From NCBI GenBank assembly GCA_031255355.1, contig JAIRSR010000145.1, forward strand, positions 1 through 7,530: a stretch of DNA of 7,530 nt, in the 5' to 3' direction. How positions within the stretch are numbered: the first letter of the stretch is position 1; the number at the start of each line of letters is the position of its first letter. A program made the translations under genes and the position numbers. The notes beneath the pieces are model-generated. The model was given only the letters and a program-made list of their open reading frames with translations. It was not told where the DNA came from and searched no databases. Shown here one piece after another: positions 6,776 to 7,530 of the stretch. Origin of the DNA: Clostridiales bacterium (lineage in GTDB: Bacteria; Bacillota; Clostridia; Monoglobales; Firm-18).

Positions 6776-7530
6776 TTATTTTTTTACTAACAAAAACGCC
6801 TTTGCTTGAAATTCTGCGGTTAGGTTTGCGCCGTATTCCTCTGCCACGGTGTACCGCTCCAAAACCTCCAAAGACGGCGTACATGGCTGCGCAAAGGTAT
6901 GCACCACCAACAACGCGCGATTGCCGTTTTTCCGCAAAACGCCTTGGAAGCCGACCGGCGCGTTGTAACTTTCCACGTTTGTCCCGAAGCGTTCCGTGAA
7001 GCCGTGCTTGATGAGGTCTTTCGCTTTGTTGTAAAAGGCGATTCCACGGCTTACCGCGTCCCATTGCGCTTCTGACAACGCGCTTATGTCACCGCTAAGG
7101 CACATGCGCCCGAGGAACGTTGCCGCTATGGTGTAATAAATCCTGTCAAGGCTGTCCGTTTCGCGCAGTACCGCCCAGATTTGGCTCATGGACGGCCGGA
7201 TCGCGCGGTGCAGATTCGCCGCGATGATCGGAACCGCTGCCGTTTCGTGCGCGTCGGAAAAACTTGCCTGCGATACCAAGCTCCAAAAGGATTGCAGGCG
7301 GTGGATTTTGTCACAGCGCACTTCGGCGAACGCGAACGAGGACAGCATTTCAAGCACGGCGGGCTTTTCGGAAGTGTTTTCAAACACGGTATGGTATTCG
7401 GCGGCGTTTGCCAGCGTTTTTTTGTGTAACGTCAAGGTGTGTCCATGCGGATTGCGGTAGACCGCCGTTGCTTCCCCGTCCGCTTCCGCGCGGGAAGCAA
7501 GGGTAAGGCTGTTGGTCGATTCGCTCCCGC
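6776..7530 (-). CDS. Alpha-galactosidase-like (GH36-type) frame, 5' partial, apparently lacking the catalytic barrel
   Basis: The frame is open to the window edge and ends at TAA 6778-6776, giving 250 visible residues. The first part (bases 7528 to about 7283) reads like the N-terminal beta-sandwich lobe of GH36-type enzymes: VYRNPHGHTLTLHK, HTVFENTSEKPAVLEMLSSF, IHRLQSFWS. The rest reads like the region after the barrel: FSDAHETAAVPIIAANLHRA, SQIWAVLRETDSLDRI, ATFLGRMCLSGDI, then a C-terminal beta domain ending in AKAFLLVKK. In full-length enzymes about 400 residues holding the TIM barrel and the K-x-D nucleophile motif lie between these parts; here they meet at about 7255-7285. No stop or frameshift is seen. 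It may be an in-frame deletion derivative, a natural short accessory protein, or an assembly collapse. The TTG at 7435 is not a credible start. It is the first visible gene of the minus-strand operon. Confidence 0.7.
   Translation of the reverse strand, partial: GSESTNSLTLASRAEADGEATAVYRNPHGHTLTLHKKTLANAAEYHTVFENTSEKPAVLEMLSSFAFAEVRCDKIHRLQSFWSLVSQASFSDAHETAAVPIIAANLHRAIRPSMSQIWAVLRETDSLDRIYYTIAATFLGRMCLSGDISALSEAQWDAVSRGIAFYNKAKDLIKHGFTERFGTNVESYNAPVGFQGVLRKNGNRALLVVHTFAQPCTPSLEVLERYTVAEEYGANLTAEFQAKAFLLVKK

Noticed and set aside
6757..6792. Possible minus-strand promoter between the GH36-like gene and the oxidoreductase (TTGTTA, 18 bases, TATAAA)
   Set aside because: The stretch is simply AT-rich, both boxes are imperfect, and the predicted start would leave a leader of only about 15 bases.

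Overview
The window looks like chromosomal DNA from an uncultured, GC-rich member of the Firmicutes (Clostridia-like). The evidence is a Bacillus/Clostridium-type housekeeping cluster (nnr, alr, ndoAI, ndoA), strong AGGAGG-type ribosome binding sites, a sigma-A-like promoter, and heavy use of GCG and GGC codons. I see no rRNA, tRNA, CRISPR array, insertion sequence or phage gene.

Left half, plus strand (1-3714). A bifunctional NAD(P)HX repair enzyme, cut at its 5' end by the window edge, is followed closely by alanine racemase (alr). A 194-base gap then holds a hairpin that probably ends the alr transcript, a strong promoter (TTGACG, 17 bases, TATAAT), and three 13-base-spaced AT-rich repeats over the predicted transcription start. 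This promoter serves a type II toxin-antitoxin pair: a ribbon-helix-helix antitoxin of the EndoAI/MazE type and an EndoA/MazF endoribonuclease, separated by one base. A small exported or membrane-anchored protein of unknown function follows. A strong 12-bp-stem terminator (3724-3760) closes the block and also lies just past the end of the convergent operon.

Right half, minus strand (7530 down to 3771). In transcription order there is an alpha-galactosidase-like (GH36-type) open frame running off the window, a FAD-dependent oxidoreductase with an extra N-terminal domain, and a uroporphyrinogen-decarboxylase/corrinoid-methyltransferase-superfamily protein. The gaps are 33 and 20 bases and each downstream gene has its own ribosome binding site, so this is almost certainly one operon. 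It looks like an accessory carbohydrate or glycoside catabolic unit with uncharacterised chemistry.

The most notable points are: (1) the GH36-like frame seems to join an N-terminal lobe directly to the C-terminal region, without the catalytic barrel; (2) the oxidoreductase and URO-D-like pair has no assigned substrate and no corrinoid protein beside it; (3) a compact repeat operator sits at the toxin-antitoxin promoter. Family assignments rest on motif recognition by eye; no database search was run.
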